Source: Sediminivirga luteola (GTDB lineage: Bacteria; Actinomycetota; Actinomycetes; Actinomycetales; Brevibacteriaceae). Taken from it: a stretch of 64,000 nt of DNA. The stretch covers positions 1 through 64,000 of the forward strand of contig NZ_BMFY01000013.1 of assembly GCF_014639315.1 (NCBI RefSeq), written 5' to 3'. The notes under the pieces are model-generated. The model had not been told where the DNA came from and made no database searches. It saw only the letters and a list, made by a program, of their open reading frames with translations. The first letter of the stretch is position 1. Every line of letters begins with the position of its first letter. Both the position numbers and the translations under genes were made by a program. Shown one piece after another: positions 1 to 9,799 of the stretch.

Positions 1-1298
1 AAGCGGTCCAGATACGCCTGGATCGCCAGGTACCCGTACTCGGGGGCCGCATGGAGCAGCGCGTCGATCGCCTCGTGCAGGGTGCGGGCGTGGCCCAGAT
101 CCAGCGCCAGCGCATAGACGTCCACCGCGCCGTCCGTGAAGGCGGGCTCGCCGGAGGCAGGCGCCTCGCCGCTCAGCAGGGAGCGCGCGGCGACCTTGGC
201 GGCCTCCACGTCCGGCTGGTCGAAGGGGTTGATGCCGATGCTGTAGCCCGCCACCGCGATGGCGTACTCCCACAGCAGGAACGACTCGCCGAGGCGCCCG
301 GAAACGGCGGCGGCCAGTCCCGAGGCCGGGGCGATGTCGGGCCGGGAGGATCCCAGGAACAACAGGATGGCGTCGGCACGGGCATCGGCGAAGCCGGGGG
401 CGTCAGGCGACTCCACCACGACCGGCAGCAGGCCCCTGCCGTCCTTGCCGGTGGATTCGGCGACCAGCTGCTCCATCCAGGCGCCGAAGCCGGGCAGGCC
501 CGAGCCGTGGTCGGCGATGACGAGCTTCTCCGAGTCCCGGGCGTGCGCCGCTCCGAGGAACGCCCCCAGCCGCAGTGCCGGGTTCTCCGGGGCGTCGGCG
601 GTGAGCACCGGCAGCACCTCCTGGGCCTCCTGCAGCAGAGCGCCGATGTCGGCCCCCGCCAGCCCCGCCGGCACCAGGCCGAAGGCGGTCAGGGCGCTGA
701 ACCGGCCGCCGACGGTGTCGTCGGCCAGGAACACGCGGCGGTATCCGCTTTCCTCGGCGAGGCGGTGCAGGGGAGAGCCGGGATCCGTCACCACCACGAT
801 CCGGGAGGCGGGGTCGACGCCGATGGCCTCGAATGCGGCGCTGAAGGCACGCCGGTGCGAGTCGGTCTCCACCGTGCCGCCCGACTTGGAGGAGACCACC
901 AGCAGAGTGCGGGACAGATCAGTGCCGATGGCCTCGGCCACCTGCCCGGAATCGGTGGTGTCGAGGACCTCCAGCTCCACGCCGTAGGTGGCGGCGATGA
1001 CCTCCGGGGCCAGCGAGGAACCGCCCATGCCGGCCAGCGTGATCCGGTCGATTCCCTCTGCGCGCAGTTCCTCGCGCAGCCCGATGATCTCCTCCACCAG
1101 GGGCACCGAGCGCTCCGGGGCGTGCACCCAGCCGAGCCGCTTGGCGGCCTCCTCCTCGGCGGCCGGGCCCCAGAGCGTCGCATCGCCGGCGGCGATGCGG
1201 GAGGCGACCTTGGCCGTGACCAGATCCCCGAGCTCGTTCTCGAACTCCTCCGGGGAGGGATATCCGACGTGCAACTCCAAGGTGGTGTCCTCGCTCAT
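1..1298 (-). CDS. pgi: Glucose-6-phosphate isomerase, partial (C-terminus outside window)
   Basis: Cytosolic enzyme that interconverts glucose-6-phosphate and fructose-6-phosphate. About 432 residues are visible and the frame stays open to the window edge, so the C-terminus is missing. A glycine-rich sugar-phosphate segment AGMGGSSLAPEV is followed by SSKSGGTVETDS, both typical of bacterial Pgi, and an INPFDQPDVE motif lies further on. The ATG at 1298 is preceded by AAGGAG at good spacing. It lies 24 bp downstream of tal and reads the same way, so tkt, tal and pgi probably form one transcript linking the non-oxidative pentose phosphate branch to glycolysis. I read the product by translating the minus strand directly. 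Confidence 0.95.
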   Translation of the reverse strand, partial: MSEDTTLELHVGYPSPEEFENELGDLVTAKVASRIAAGDATLWGPAAEEEAAKRLGWVHAPERSVPLVEEIIGLREELRAEGIDRITLAGMGGSSLAPEVIAATYGVELEVLDTTDSGQVAEAIGTDLSRTLLVVSSKSGGTVETDSHRRAFSAAFEAIGVDPASRIVVVTDPGSPLHRLAEESGYRRVFLADDTVGGRFSALTAFGLVPAGLAGADIGALLQEAQEVLPVLTADAPENPALRLGAFLGAAHARDSEKLVIADHGSGLPGFGAWMEQLVAESTGKDGRGLLPVVVESPDAPGFADARADAILLFLGSSRPDIAPASGLAAAVSGRLGESFLLWEYAIAVAGYSIGINPFDQPDVEAAKVAARSLLSGEAPASGEPAFTDGAVDVYALALDLGHARTLHEAIDALLHAAPEYGYLAIQAYLDR

Positions 1299-1322
1299 TG
1301 ACGCTCCTTCGCTCGGTGTGGT

Positions 1323-2441
1323 TTAGCGGGCCTGCTCCAGCTGCCCTCGCACGGTCTGCAGCAGCTCGGCCCAGCTGGCGTCGAACTTCTCCAGTCCCTC
1401 CCGCTCGAGCACCTCGGCGACCTCGGCGTAGTCGATGCCCTGGGCGGCCAGGGCGTCGAGCACCGCATCGGCCTCGTCCCCGCGGCCGCTGACGACATCG
1501 CCCTCGACCGTGCCGTGGTCGGCGAAGGCCTCCAGGGTCGCCTCGGGCATGGTGTTCACGGTGTTCGGCGCGACCAGCCCCGTCACGTACATGGTGTCCG
1601 GGTAGTCGGGGTTCTTCACGCCGGTGGAGGCCCACAGCGGCCGCTGCGGATGCGCGCCGGCAAGCTGCAGGACGTCCCAGCGGGCGGAGCTGAACAGCTC
1701 CTGGTAGATCTGGTAGGCCAGCACGCTGTTGGCGATGCCCGCCTTGCCACGCAGCTGCAGCGCCTGCTCGGTGCCGAGCGCCTCCAGGCGCTTGTCCACC
1801 TCGGTGTCGACCCGGGAGACGAAGATCGAGGCCACCGAGCGGATGGCGGACAGGTCGATGCCGGCCTCCTGGGCCCGTTCCAGACCGGCCAGATAGGCCT
1901 CGACGACGGCGCGGTACCGCTGCAGCGAGAACACCAGCGTGACATTGACGCTGATCCCCGCCGCGATGACCTCCGTGATCGCCGGCAGGCCCGCCTCGGT
2001 GGCGGGGATCTTGATCATCACATTGGGCTTGCCGATGGTCTCCCAGAGGCGCTTGGCGGCCGCGACGGTGCCCTCGGTGTCGTGCGCCAGCCGCGGATCG
2101 ACCTCGATCGAGACGCGGCCGTCCTTGCCCTGCGTGGACTCGTACAGCGGTGCGAACACCTCCGCGGCGGCGGCCACATCGCGGGTGGTGATGGCGAACA
2201 CGGCCTCGTCGACGTCCCTCTCGGACACCGCTCCGGTGCCGGCCGCCGCGAGCTCGCGGACCTGGGTCTCATAGGCGGCGCCGTTGCGCAGCGCCTGGGC
2301 GAAGATGGTCGGATTGGTGGTGATGCCGACGACCTCGCGGGTGTCGATGAGTTCTTGCAGATTGCCGGACTCGATCCGTTCCCGGGACAGGTCGTCGAGC
2401 CACACGGACACGCCGGCGGCGCTCAGCTGGGACAGGCTCAC
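1323..2441 (-). CDS. tal: Transaldolase
   Basis: Transfers a dihydroxyacetone unit between sugar phosphates in the pentose phosphate pathway. The protein is about 372 aa, the long actinobacterial type. The N-terminal signature GITTNPTIF is at residues 39-47, and the Schiff-base lysine lies in [11 protein letters not shown] at about residue 144. The start is a GTG whose GTGA overlaps the stop of tkt, so translation is probably coupled. A longer in-frame reading extends upstream into tkt but lacks family similarity there. pgi follows 24 bp downstream. Confidence 0.96.
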   Translation of the reverse strand: MSLSQLSAAGVSVWLDDLSRERIESGNLQELIDTREVVGITTNPTIFAQALRNGAAYETQVRELAAAGTGAVSERDVDEAVFAITTRDVAAAAEVFAPLYESTQGKDGRVSIEVDPRLAHDTEGTVAAAKRLWETIGKPNVMIKIPATEAGLPAITEVIAAGISVNVTLVFSLQRYRAVVEAYLAGLERAQEAGIDLSAIRSVASIFVSRVDTEVDKRLEALGTEQALQLRGKAGIANSVLAYQIYQELFSSARWDVLQLAGAHPQRPLWASTGVKNPDYPDTMYVTGLVAPNTVNTMPEATLEAFADHGTVEGDVVSGRGDEADAVLDALAAQGIDYAEVAEVLEREGLEKFDASWAELLQTVRGQLEQAR

Positions 2442-4543
2442 TTGGCGAACTCCTTCACATCGGCGATGGACTCCCGTGCGGCCTGCGCCACGGCCTCCGG
2501 GGTGATGCCGAACTCGGTGTACAGGCGCTGGTAGTCGGCCGAGGCACCGAAGTGCTCCAGCGACACGTTCCGGCCGAAGCTGCCGGTGTAGCGGTGCCAG
2601 CTCTGCGCGGAGCCGGCCTCGACGGAGACCCGGGCGCGCAGCTGACGCGGCAGCACCGATTCGCGGTACTCCTCGTCCTGCGCGTCGAACCACTCCTGGC
2701 AGGGCACCGAGACGACGCGGGCCGCGATGCCCTCGGCCGCCAGGATGCGCTGGCCTGCCAGGGCGATGGCCACCTCGGATCCGCTGGCCAGGAGCACCAC
2801 GTCGGGGGTGCCCTCGGGGTCCTTGAGCACATAGGCGCCGCGAGAGGCGAGGGAGGCCGGGGCCAGGCCCGAGCCCTCCGAGCGGTCCAGCACCGGGACG
2901 GCCTGGCGGGTGAGCGCCAGGCCGGCGGGCCGGTCGCGGTGCCGGAGCACCGTCAGCCAGGCGTGCGCGGTTTCGTTGGCGTCGGCGGGCCGCACCACGT
3001 CGAGGTTCGGGATGGCCCGCAGCGCGGACAGGTGCTCTACGGGCTGGTGCGTCGGTCCGTCCTCGCCCAGGCCGATCGAATCGTGCGTCCAGACGAAGGT
3101 GACCGGGAGCTCCTGCAGCGCCGCGAGCCGGACCGCGGCCCGCTGGTAGTCGCTGAACACCAGGAAGGTGGCCGCGTAGGGCAGGGTCGGCCCGTGCAGG
3201 GCGATGCCGTTGGCGATCAGGCCGGCGGCGAACTCCCGCACCCCGAAGTGCAGGTTGCGCCCGTAGGGGTTGCCCTTGAACTTCGCGCTGGAGCGGTCCT
3301 CGGGCAGGAAGCTCTCATCGGCGGAGATGATGGTGTTGTTGGAGCCGGCGAGGTCCGCCGAGCCGCCCCACAGTTCGGGCAGCACCGGGCCGATGGCGTT
3401 CAGCACCTTGCCGGAGGCGGCACGGGTGGCGACGCCCTTCTCCTCGTCGGGCGCGAACTCCGGCAGCGCCGCCTCCAGCTCCGCCTCGGGCAGCTGCCCG
3501 GCGCGCAGCCGCTCCAGCAGCGCGGCCCGCTCCGGCTCGGCCGCCTTCCAGGAGTCGAACCGCTCCAGCCAGGACTGCTCCAGCACCTGCCCGCGCTCAC
3601 GCGCGGCACGGGTGTGGGCCAGCACCTCCTCGGCGACCGCGAAGTCCTCGTCCGGGTCGAAGCCGAGCAGCTCCTTGGTGGCGCGGACCTCGTCGGCGCC
3701 GAGGGCCGCCCCGTGGGAGCCGCCGGTGCCCCGGGCGTTCGGTGCCGGCCAGGCGATGATGGTCGAGAGCCGGATGAAGGTGGGGGCGTCCGTCCGGGCG
3801 CGGCCGCGCTCGATGGCGGCGTGCAGCGCCTCGACGTCCTCGTGGTACTCCGTCCCGCCCTGGGTGAAGTCGACGTGCTCCACGTGCCAGCCGTAGGCGC
3901 GGTACCGGGCCTCGACGTCCTCGGTGAAGGCGATCGAGGTGTCGTCCTCGATCGAGATGCGATTGTCGTCCCAGATCACCACCAGATCGGAGAGGCGCTG
4001 CGTACCGGCGAGGGAGCTGGCCTCGCCGGAGACGCCCTCCTGCAGATCGCCGTCGGAGGCGATCACGAAGACGGTGTGGTCGAAGGGCGACTCGCCGGCG
4101 GGGGTATGCGGATCGAAGAGCCCCCGTTCACGCCGGGCGGCGAAGGCGAAGCCGACGGCGGAGGCGAGCCCCGAGCCGAGCGGGCCGGTGGTGATCTCCA
4201 CGCCGTCGGTGTGCCCCACCTCGGGATGTCCCGGGGTCAGCGAGCCCCAGGTGCGCAGCGCCTTCAGATCGTCCAGCTCAAGCCGGTACCCGGCCAGGAA
4301 CAGCTGGATGTACTGGGTCAGGCTGGAGTGGCCGGCCGAGAGCACGAAGCGGTCCCGGCCCAGCCACTGCGGATTGGCGGGGCTGTGCCGCATGACCTTC
4401 TGGTAGAGCAGGTACGCCGCCGGGGCCAGGCTCATGGCGGTGCCGGGGTGTCCGTGCCCGGCCCGCTGCACCGCATCGGCGGCGAGCATACGAGCGGTGT
4501 CGACCGCCCGTGCATCAAGATCTGACCAGTCCAGAGAAGTCAT
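2438..4543 (-). CDS. tkt: Transketolase
   Basis: Thiamine-diphosphate enzyme that moves two-carbon units between sugar phosphates. It is about 701 aa, the normal length. The N-terminus has the conserved [18 protein letters not shown] segment, the ThDP/metal motif is [19 protein letters not shown], and the pyrimidine domain has the conserved [20 protein letters not shown] region. The ATG at 4543 has an upstream GAGG. It heads the tkt-tal-pgi unit and is divergent from ctaB, with 187 bp between the start codons. An upstream in-frame extension is open but shows no transketolase sequence. Confidence 0.97.
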   Translation of the reverse strand: MTSLDWSDLDARAVDTARMLAADAVQRAGHGHPGTAMSLAPAAYLLYQKVMRHSPANPQWLGRDRFVLSAGHSSLTQYIQLFLAGYRLELDDLKALRTWGSLTPGHPEVGHTDGVEITTGPLGSGLASAVGFAFAARRERGLFDPHTPAGESPFDHTVFVIASDGDLQEGVSGEASSLAGTQRLSDLVVIWDDNRISIEDDTSIAFTEDVEARYRAYGWHVEHVDFTQGGTEYHEDVEALHAAIERGRARTDAPTFIRLSTIIAWPAPNARGTGGSHGAALGADEVRATKELLGFDPDEDFAVAEEVLAHTRAARERGQVLEQSWLERFDSWKAAEPERAALLERLRAGQLPEAELEAALPEFAPDEEKGVATRAASGKVLNAIGPVLPELWGGSADLAGSNNTIISADESFLPEDRSSAKFKGNPYGRNLHFGVREFAAGLIANGIALHGPTLPYAATFLVFSDYQRAAVRLAALQELPVTFVWTHDSIGLGEDGPTHQPVEHLSALRAIPNLDVVRPADANETAHAWLTVLRHRDRPAGLALTRQAVPVLDRSEGSGLAPASLASRGAYVLKDPEGTPDVVLLASGSEVAIALAGQRILAAEGIAARVVSVPCQEWFDAQDEEYRESVLPRQLRARVSVEAGSAQSWHRYTGSFGRNVSLEHFGASADYQRLYTEFGITPEAVAQAARESIADVKEFAK

Positions 4544-4730
4544 GGTGCCTCGTGTGTCCCTTTCGGTGCGGGGGTCTGGTTGTAAGGAGCGGTCGCGGGC
4601 CGCCTGCGGGAACATAGCCGAACGTGAAGAACAATACCGCCTCGGCCACGCCCGCTGGAGGCTTCGCCTCCATGGGCGAGACGCGGTAGTATGGTCGAGG
4701 ATTCGACCGCCGGTAGAAAAGAAGAGGATC

Positions 4731-5729
4731 GTGACGGCACTGAACCCCCACTCGCAGGACGCCGGCTCGCGCGAGGACCGCGAGGGCGAGGCGCCGCTGC
4801 AGCGCATTCTGGACGAGGCGAAGGCGCCCCCGCGCAAGCGGTCCAAGCTGGCGGCGTACATCTCACTGACCAAGCCGCGCGTGATCGAGCTGCTGCTGGT
4901 CACCACCGCTCCCGTGATGTTCCTCGCACAGGGCGGCATGCCGGATATCTGGCTCATGATCGCCACCCTCATCGGCGGCGCCATGGCGGCCGCCAGTGCC
5001 TCGGTGATGAACTGCTACATCGACCGGGACATCGACGCGAAGATGGAGCGGACGCAGAACCGCCCGCTGGTCACCGGGGAGATCACGCCGATGCAGGCGC
5101 TCGCCTTCGGCCTGGCCCTGGGCGTCGGCTCGATCTTCTGGCTCGGCGGCTTCACCAACTGGGTGGCGGCCGGCCTGACCGCGGTCGCGATCCTCATCTA
5201 CGTGGTCGGCTACACCATCATCCTCAAGCGCTACACCGCGCAGAACATCGTCTGGGGCGGCTCCGCCGGATGCATGCCGGTGCTGATCGGCTGGAGCGCC
5301 GTGACCGGCTCGCTCAGCTGGGAGCCCGTCCTGCTGTTCCTGGTGGTGTTCTTCTGGACCCCGCCGCACTACTGGCCCCTGGCGATCAAGTACCAGGCCG
5401 ACTACGAGGCGGCCAAGGTGCCGATGCTCCCGGCGGTCGCCCCGCCGGTGAGCGTGGGCCGGCAGATCATCGGCTACAGCTGGGCGATGGTGCTCAGCAG
5501 CCTCGCCCTGATCCCGCTGGCGCCGATGGGCCCCATCTACACGGTCGCCTCGGTGCTGGCCGGCGCATGGTTCCTCAAGCTCTGCTACGACCTCACCCGG
5601 CGCGCCAAGCGGGGCCTGGCCGGCACCCAGCTGAAGGCCATGAAGGTCTTCCACGCCTCGATCACCTACCTGACCGTGCTGTTCATCGCGGTGGCGGTGG
5701 ATCCGTTCTTCAACCCGTTCACCGGGTGA
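4731..5729 (+). CDS. ctaB: Heme O synthase (protoheme IX farnesyltransferase)
   Basis: Polytopic membrane prenyltransferase of the UbiA family that farnesylates heme B to heme O, the first step to heme A for the aa3 oxidase. It is about 332 aa, with many hydrophobic segments after a charged N-terminus of about 35 residues. The aspartate-rich motif NCYIDRDIDAKMERTQNRPL and the TPPHYWPLAIKYQADY loop are diagnostic. The GTG at 4731 has GAAGAGG upstream; the in-frame sequence further upstream is not conserved. A TAGTAT at 4687-4692 could be the -10 box, and a GGAGGC/GCCTCC hairpin sits near 4650. Its 3' end overlaps the convergent oxidoreductase by 11 bp. Confidence 0.95.
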   Translation: MTALNPHSQDAGSREDREGEAPLQRILDEAKAPPRKRSKLAAYISLTKPRVIELLLVTTAPVMFLAQGGMPDIWLMIATLIGGAMAAASASVMNCYIDRDIDAKMERTQNRPLVTGEITPMQALAFGLALGVGSIFWLGGFTNWVAAGLTAVAILIYVVGYTIILKRYTAQNIVWGGSAGCMPVLIGWSAVTGSLSWEPVLLFLVVFFWTPPHYWPLAIKYQADYEAAKVPMLPAVAPPVSVGRQIIGYSWAMVLSSLALIPLAPMGPIYTVASVLAGAWFLKLCYDLTRRAKRGLAGTQLKAMKVFHASITYLTVLFIAVAVDPFFNPFTG

Positions 5730-6645
5730 CGTCGATGATGAGCTTGCCGCGGGCCTGACCGTCGCGGCTGAGCGCGAGGGCCTCGGCGCCCTCCGCGAGC
5801 GGGAACACCCGGTCGATCTCCACCCGCAGCGAGCCCTCCGCCACCAGCCTCAGTAGCGTGGCCAGCCGCGCGCCGTCGGGCCGCACCCAGATCCACCGCC
5901 CGCCGGCCTCGGCGACGCCCGGATCGGCGATGGAGACGTGCCGGCCGCCGGGGCGCAGCACGGCCAGCGTGTCGTCGAGGACGCCACCGACGAAGTCCGC
6001 CACCGCGGTGACCCCGTCCGGTGCATGCTCGCGTACCCGGTCCGGCAGTCCCTCCCCGTAGCTCAGGGGAGTCACGCCCAGCGCGCGGAGCCGCTCGTGA
6101 TTGGCCTCAGAGGCGGTGCCCAGCACGGTGGCGCCGGCGGCGACCGCCAGCTGGGCGGCCAGATGGCCCACCCCGCCGGAGGCGGCGTGGATGAGCACGG
6201 TGTCCCCGGGACCGAGCGGATCCAGCGCCTCCAGGGAGCGCAGCGCCGTGAGCCCGGCCAGCGGCAGGCCGGCGGCGGCCTCGTCGCTGACGCCCTCGGG
6301 AACGGCCGCGACGGAGGTCGCCGGGACGGCGACGTACTCGGCGTAGGTCCCTCCGGAGACGACGTCCTTGCGGGCGTAGGCGGCGACCCGCTGGCCCACC
6401 TGGAACTCCGGGACGTCCGGTCCCAGCGCGGCCACGGTGCCGGTGACGTCCCAGCCGGGCACCACCGGGAAGACGACGTCGATCATGCCGTCGAGGCCGC
6501 CGGCCATGAGCTTCCAGTCGACCGGGTTGACCGCGGCCCGATGGACCTGGATCAGCACGGCGCCGGGAGCGACCTTGGGCGTCGGCAGCTCGGTCAGGGA
6601 CAGGGACCCGGGATCTCCGTAGGCGGAGTAGCTGAGTGCTCGCAT
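5719..6645 (-). CDS. NADPH:quinone oxidoreductase / zinc-type alcohol dehydrogenase family protein
   Basis: Medium-chain dehydrogenase/reductase of about 308 aa. The N-terminus (MRALSYSAYGDP) and the GroES-like half are typical of quinone oxidoreductases. The NAD(P)-binding segment is HAASGGVGHLAAQLAVAAGA. No structural-zinc cysteine cluster is visible, which favours the zinc-free quinone-reductase branch. Its place between heme O synthase and heme A synthase matches the mycobacterial Rv1454c position. The substrate is unknown. The start is the ATG at 6645; longer upstream reading is unsupported. Confidence 0.85.
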   Translation of the reverse strand: MRALSYSAYGDPGSLSLTELPTPKVAPGAVLIQVHRAAVNPVDWKLMAGGLDGMIDVVFPVVPGWDVTGTVAALGPDVPEFQVGQRVAAYARKDVVSGGTYAEYVAVPATSVAAVPEGVSDEAAAGLPLAGLTALRSLEALDPLGPGDTVLIHAASGGVGHLAAQLAVAAGATVLGTASEANHERLRALGVTPLSYGEGLPDRVREHAPDGVTAVADFVGGVLDDTLAVLRPGGRHVSIADPGVAEAGGRWIWVRPDGARLATLLRLVAEGSLRVEIDRVFPLAEGAEALALSRDGQARGKLIIDVTR

Positions 6646-6716
6646 ACCGGCGTGAACGCCGCGCGGGGTTGCGGGCATTCCCGCCGCGCGTGCGATCCTC
6701 GTGGAGGAGAGCCGCC

Positions 6717-7184
6717 TCAGAGCCGCGAGAGGATTCCCGCCACGGCCCCCAGCACTCCGAGGATCACGAACAGCCCGCCGAACACGGCGCCCAGGGCGAT
6801 CAGGAAGATGCCCAGCCGGTCCCGTCCCGGCACCGCAGAGATCGCCGGGTTCCGCGGATCCACCAGGACGTCGAGCTGCTGGCCGATGAACTGCTGTCCC
6901 ATGCCGCTGGTCTTGAACACCGTCCCGGTGCGCAGCGCGTGCTGTCCTCCGGAGGGCGCGGAATCCCACCAGCGGCCGTGGAACTGGTAGCGCACCATCG
7001 GATGGTAGGCGTAGGTCGAGTCGACGGACTGCGCCCGCACCGCCACGATGGTGGCCCGGACCGGGACGCCCTCGGCGGTGAGCCGGTGGCGTCGCCTGAG
7101 CCGCACCGCGCCTGCGATGATCGCGGCGGTGCACAGCCCGAGCACGAGGACGATTCCCAGCACGGGGAGAAGCAGTGCCGTCAT
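6717..7184 (-). CDS. DUF3592-like membrane protein
   Basis: Membrane protein of about 155 aa. One transmembrane helix is at residues 3-25 and another hydrophobic stretch lies at about 125-150. Between them is a beta-rich domain with YHPMVRYQFHGRWW and VDPRNP, the pattern of DUF3592 proteins. Function is unknown. The start is the ATG at 7184. CATACT on the minus strand (7197-7192) lies exactly 7 nt upstream and no clear Shine-Dalgarno is seen, so the mRNA may be leaderless. A CCCGGCA/TGCCGGG hairpin (7200-7217) sits just upstream. Confidence 0.75.
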   Translation of the reverse strand: MTALLLPVLGIVLVLGLCTAAIIAGAVRLRRRHRLTAEGVPVRATIVAVRAQSVDSTYAYHPMVRYQFHGRWWDSAPSGGQHALRTGTVFKTSGMGQQFIGQQLDVLVDPRNPAISAVPGRDRLGIFLIALGAVFGGLFVILGVLGAVAGILSRL

Positions 7185-7297
7185 GGCCCCAGTATGACGC
7201 CCGGCAGCTGTGCCGGGAGGGCGCTCACGCGGCGCGTGGCCGGACTGGCACATCGGCGTCCCGCGGTGACCGGCCGCGGTGGGGCACGATGGGTGGC

Positions 7298-8080
7298 ATG
7301 AGCCAGCAGCCTCCGGTGCCGCCCCGTCCCGAGCAGCCACCCCCGTTCCCTCCCCGACAACTGGATCGGATTCCGGTGCCCCCGCCGGAGAGCCTCGAAC
7401 CTGCCGGGCGCCCGGTCCGGGCTTCGCGGCCCGATGCCGAGAGCACCGTGCCCGGCTGGTGGGGAGACGTCCGGCGGATGCTGATCTACGCGGCCTGCAG
7501 TGCCATCCTGTGGACGGCGGTGCTGTGGCTGGCAGGCTTCGGCATTCTGCGGCACAACGGCCGTCAGGTGGAGCTGGACGTCGTGCTGGTGGGCGTGCTG
7601 GCCGGCGCGCCGGGACTCGCTTGGCCGTTCCTGCAGTTCGCGCCCCGGCGCCCAGACCATGGATTCCGGCTGCGGGGATTGCCGGTGCTCATGCTGCTCA
7701 CCATCCCGGCCGGAGCGCTCATCCATCTCGCGGCGATGCTGCTGTGGCCGCTGATCGCGGGCGGGCGGGCCGTGCCCGGCACTGTCGCCGCTGAGCTGCA
7801 CCGCGATCCGGCGGCGCTGGCCCTGGTGTTCGTCTTCCTCGTCGCGGGCATGTCCTGGTTCAGCGTCATCGTCCAGGTGATGATCCGCTGGCCGGTCAAG
7901 GGCGCCCTGATCTGCCTGCTGCCGTTCCTGGGCGCCGTGTTCCTGTTCATGTTCAGCGGGGTGCGGATCTTCGAGAACCCGCCGGCCGGGCAGGCGCTCC
8001 TCGTCTGGTCCGTGGCCGCCGTAGCGGGCCTGGCGGCGGTCTGTGCCGTCTCGGCGCTGTTCTCGCGGCGGAAGGCCTAG
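7298..8080 (+). CDS. Hypothetical integral membrane protein with proline-rich N-terminus
   Basis: About 260 aa. Residues 1-45 are rich in proline and predicted cytoplasmic, and are followed by about six hydrophobic segments. I do not recognise a catalytic motif. The start was set at ATG 7298; another ATG nine bases upstream is possible. The 3' end overlaps that of the convergent ctaA by 4 bp. A CACGAT lies 7 nt upstream of the ATG and could be a -10 box of a leaderless message. The position beside ctaA may only reflect synteny; no role in heme A synthesis can be read from the sequence. Confidence 0.7.
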   Translation: MSQQPPVPPRPEQPPPFPPRQLDRIPVPPPESLEPAGRPVRASRPDAESTVPGWWGDVRRMLIYAACSAILWTAVLWLAGFGILRHNGRQVELDVVLVGVLAGAPGLAWPFLQFAPRRPDHGFRLRGLPVLMLLTIPAGALIHLAAMLLWPLIAGGRAVPGTVAAELHRDPAALALVFVFLVAGMSWFSVIVQVMIRWPVKGALICLLPFLGAVFLFMFSGVRIFENPPAGQALLVWSVAAVAGLAAVCAVSALFSRRKA

Positions 8081-9015
8081 GCCGGTACGGGGTCCGGAGC
8101 CCGCCTGGCGGGTGCCAGCGGGGTGCGGCGGACATCGGCGTCGAGCAGGTTCGCCGTCGCGGCGATCGCGGCGCAGGAGCCGATCAGGTGGATCGACACC
8201 AGCCACTCCGGCAGGCCGGTGAAGTACTGAATGTAGCCGATGGTGCCCTGCAGCAGCTGGGCGCCGAGCAGCAGGGCCGCCGCGCGGATGAGCGTGCGGT
8301 CGTGCCGCGCCACCGCGATGATGAGGAACGCCACCGTGCAGGCCACCAGGAGCCACACCGGGACCGCGTGCAGCCGGGACATCAGGGCGGGGTCGAAGCC
8401 GTTGCGCGGCGTGTTCGCGTCACCGGCGTGGGGTCCGGCGCCGGTGGCGATGACCCCGAGCAGCACGGTGATCGCGGTGAGCACGCCGATGGCCGGCAGC
8501 AGCGCGCGCGGCAGCCCCGCCGAACGCCGGCCCAGGCGGTCGCCGGCGTCGTAGGTGCGGCGGACGAACAGCGCGGAGACGGCCACCGCCACGGCCGAGG
8601 GCAGGAAGTGGGCGGCCACCACCCAGGGGTTCAGGCCGGTCCAGACGGTGATCCCGCCGATCAGCGCCTGCACCGGGACGATGGCCGTGAGGCCCACCGC
8701 CATGAAAAACAGGTCGCGCCGCTGCCGGCGGAGCCGCCACAACAGCAGGATGGTGAGCACGCCGAGGATCCCCAGCCCCACGCCCAGCAGGCGGTTGCCG
8801 AACTCGATGAAGCCGTGCAGGCCCATCTCGGGGGTGTTGACGTAGGAATCCTCCGTGCAGCGGGGCCACTCAGGGCAGCCGAGGCCGGATCCGGTGAGGC
8901 GGACGACGCCGCCGGTGAAGACGATCGTGGACTGCGCCACCAGCATGGCCCATGCGGCGGCACGGACGCGGCGGTCGACGAAGGCGGGCAGGCGGTCGCG
9001 GAACGCGGGACTCAT
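8077..9015 (-). CDS. ctaA: Heme A synthase (COX15/CtaA family)
   Basis: Membrane enzyme that oxidises heme O to heme A for cytochrome aa3 oxidase. It is about 312 aa with eight predicted membrane helices. The N-terminal part carries FTGGVVRLTGSGLGCPEWPR and the heme-ligand region GLHGFIEFGNRLLG; the second half has AAHFLPS and conserved histidine segments (SRLHAVPVWLL, SIHLIGS). It works after CtaB, encoded 3 kb away. It lies 1 bp downstream of an ABC permease gene on the same strand, so the ABC exporter and ctaA are probably cotranscribed. The ATG at 9015 follows directly. Confidence 0.95.
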   Translation of the reverse strand: MSPAFRDRLPAFVDRRVRAAAWAMLVAQSTIVFTGGVVRLTGSGLGCPEWPRCTEDSYVNTPEMGLHGFIEFGNRLLGVGLGILGVLTILLLWRLRRQRRDLFFMAVGLTAIVPVQALIGGITVWTGLNPWVVAAHFLPSAVAVAVSALFVRRTYDAGDRLGRRSAGLPRALLPAIGVLTAITVLLGVIATGAGPHAGDANTPRNGFDPALMSRLHAVPVWLLVACTVAFLIIAVARHDRTLIRAAALLLGAQLLQGTIGYIQYFTGLPEWLVSIHLIGSCAAIAATANLLDADVRRTPLAPARRAPDPVPA

Positions 9016-9016
9016 A

Positions 9017-9799
9017 TCAGCTCCATCTGAACCAGCGTACGGTGGCGAGGTAGGCCGCGGCGGCCCACAGGACGAGGACGAGCGCGGCGGCGAGGTCGAG
9101 CCGGCCCTCCAGGAGGGCGGCGCGCATGCCCTGGCCGAGCGCGCCAGGCGGCAGGGCGGCCGTGACGGCGCCCCACGCCCCGGTGTGCTCCACCAGGAGC
9201 CCGCCGCCGGCCAGGAACAGCACCCAGAGCAGATTCGCCCCGGCCAGGGTGGCCTCCGCCCGTAGCGTACCGGCCACGAGCAGCCCGAGGGCCAGGAACG
9301 CCGCGGTTCCCAGCAGCAGCATGAGTGCCCCGGGCAGCAGCATCGGCAGGCTGGGGCGCCAGCCGAGCGCGGCGGCGACGAGCCCCATCACGAGGGTCTG
9401 CACCACGAGGACGGCGAGCACCGCCAGGAGCTTGCCCTGCACGAGCCCGGACCGGCCCAGTGGCGTGGTGGCCAGGTGCCGGAGCACGCCGTAACGGCGG
9501 TCGAAACCGGTGGCGATGGCCTGGCCGGTGAAGGCCGTGGAGACCACGCAGACGGCCAGGACGCCGGGCAGGACGAGCGCGACGGGGGCCTCGGCGGGAT
9601 CGCCCATCCGGTCCAGCAGGCCGCGGGCGTCCAGCAGTCCCGTGGTGGACAGGCCGATGAGGATGATGACCGGCAGCAGGATCGACAGCAGCAGCTGCTC
9701 GCCGTGGCGCAGCGTCGCCAGGGCCTCGAACCGCGCCTGCGCCAGCACGCGCCGGATGCGCGCTCCGGTGGCGGCAGCCGGGTTGGCGGCGGGGCTCAT
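9017..9799 (-). CDS. ABC-2 type exporter permease
   Basis: About 260 aa with six hydrophobic segments and the ABC-2 layout: N-terminal cytoplasmic helix, TM1 at about 35-60, large middle TM block and C-terminal TM at 235-255. Its start overlaps the upstream ATPase gene (ATGA), so it is almost certainly the membrane partner of that protein. The pair sits between ctaA and the suf operon, as in mycobacteria (Rv1457c/Rv1458c). The transported substrate is not known; similarity is to drug or antibiotic exporters. Confidence 0.88.
   Translation of the reverse strand: MSPAANPAAATGARIRRVLAQARFEALATLRHGEQLLLSILLPVIILIGLSTTGLLDARGLLDRMGDPAEAPVALVLPGVLAVCVVSTAFTGQAIATGFDRRYGVLRHLATTPLGRSGLVQGKLLAVLAVLVVQTLVMGLVAAALGWRPSLPMLLPGALMLLLGTAAFLALGLLVAGTLRAEATLAGANLLWVLFLAGGGLLVEHTGAWGAVTAALPPGALGQGMRAALLEGRLDLAAALVLVLWAAAAYLATVRWFRWS

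Noticed and set aside
2552-4525. 657-codon open frame on the plus strand
   Set aside because: It is antisense to tkt, has low-complexity Gly/Arg/Val composition and no domain; the minus-strand transketolase explains the stretch.
4644-4666. GGAGGC/GCCTCC hairpin upstream of ctaB as a heme-responsive riboswitch
   Set aside because: A single short stem with no conserved riboswitch core; only a mention in the ctaB entry is justified.
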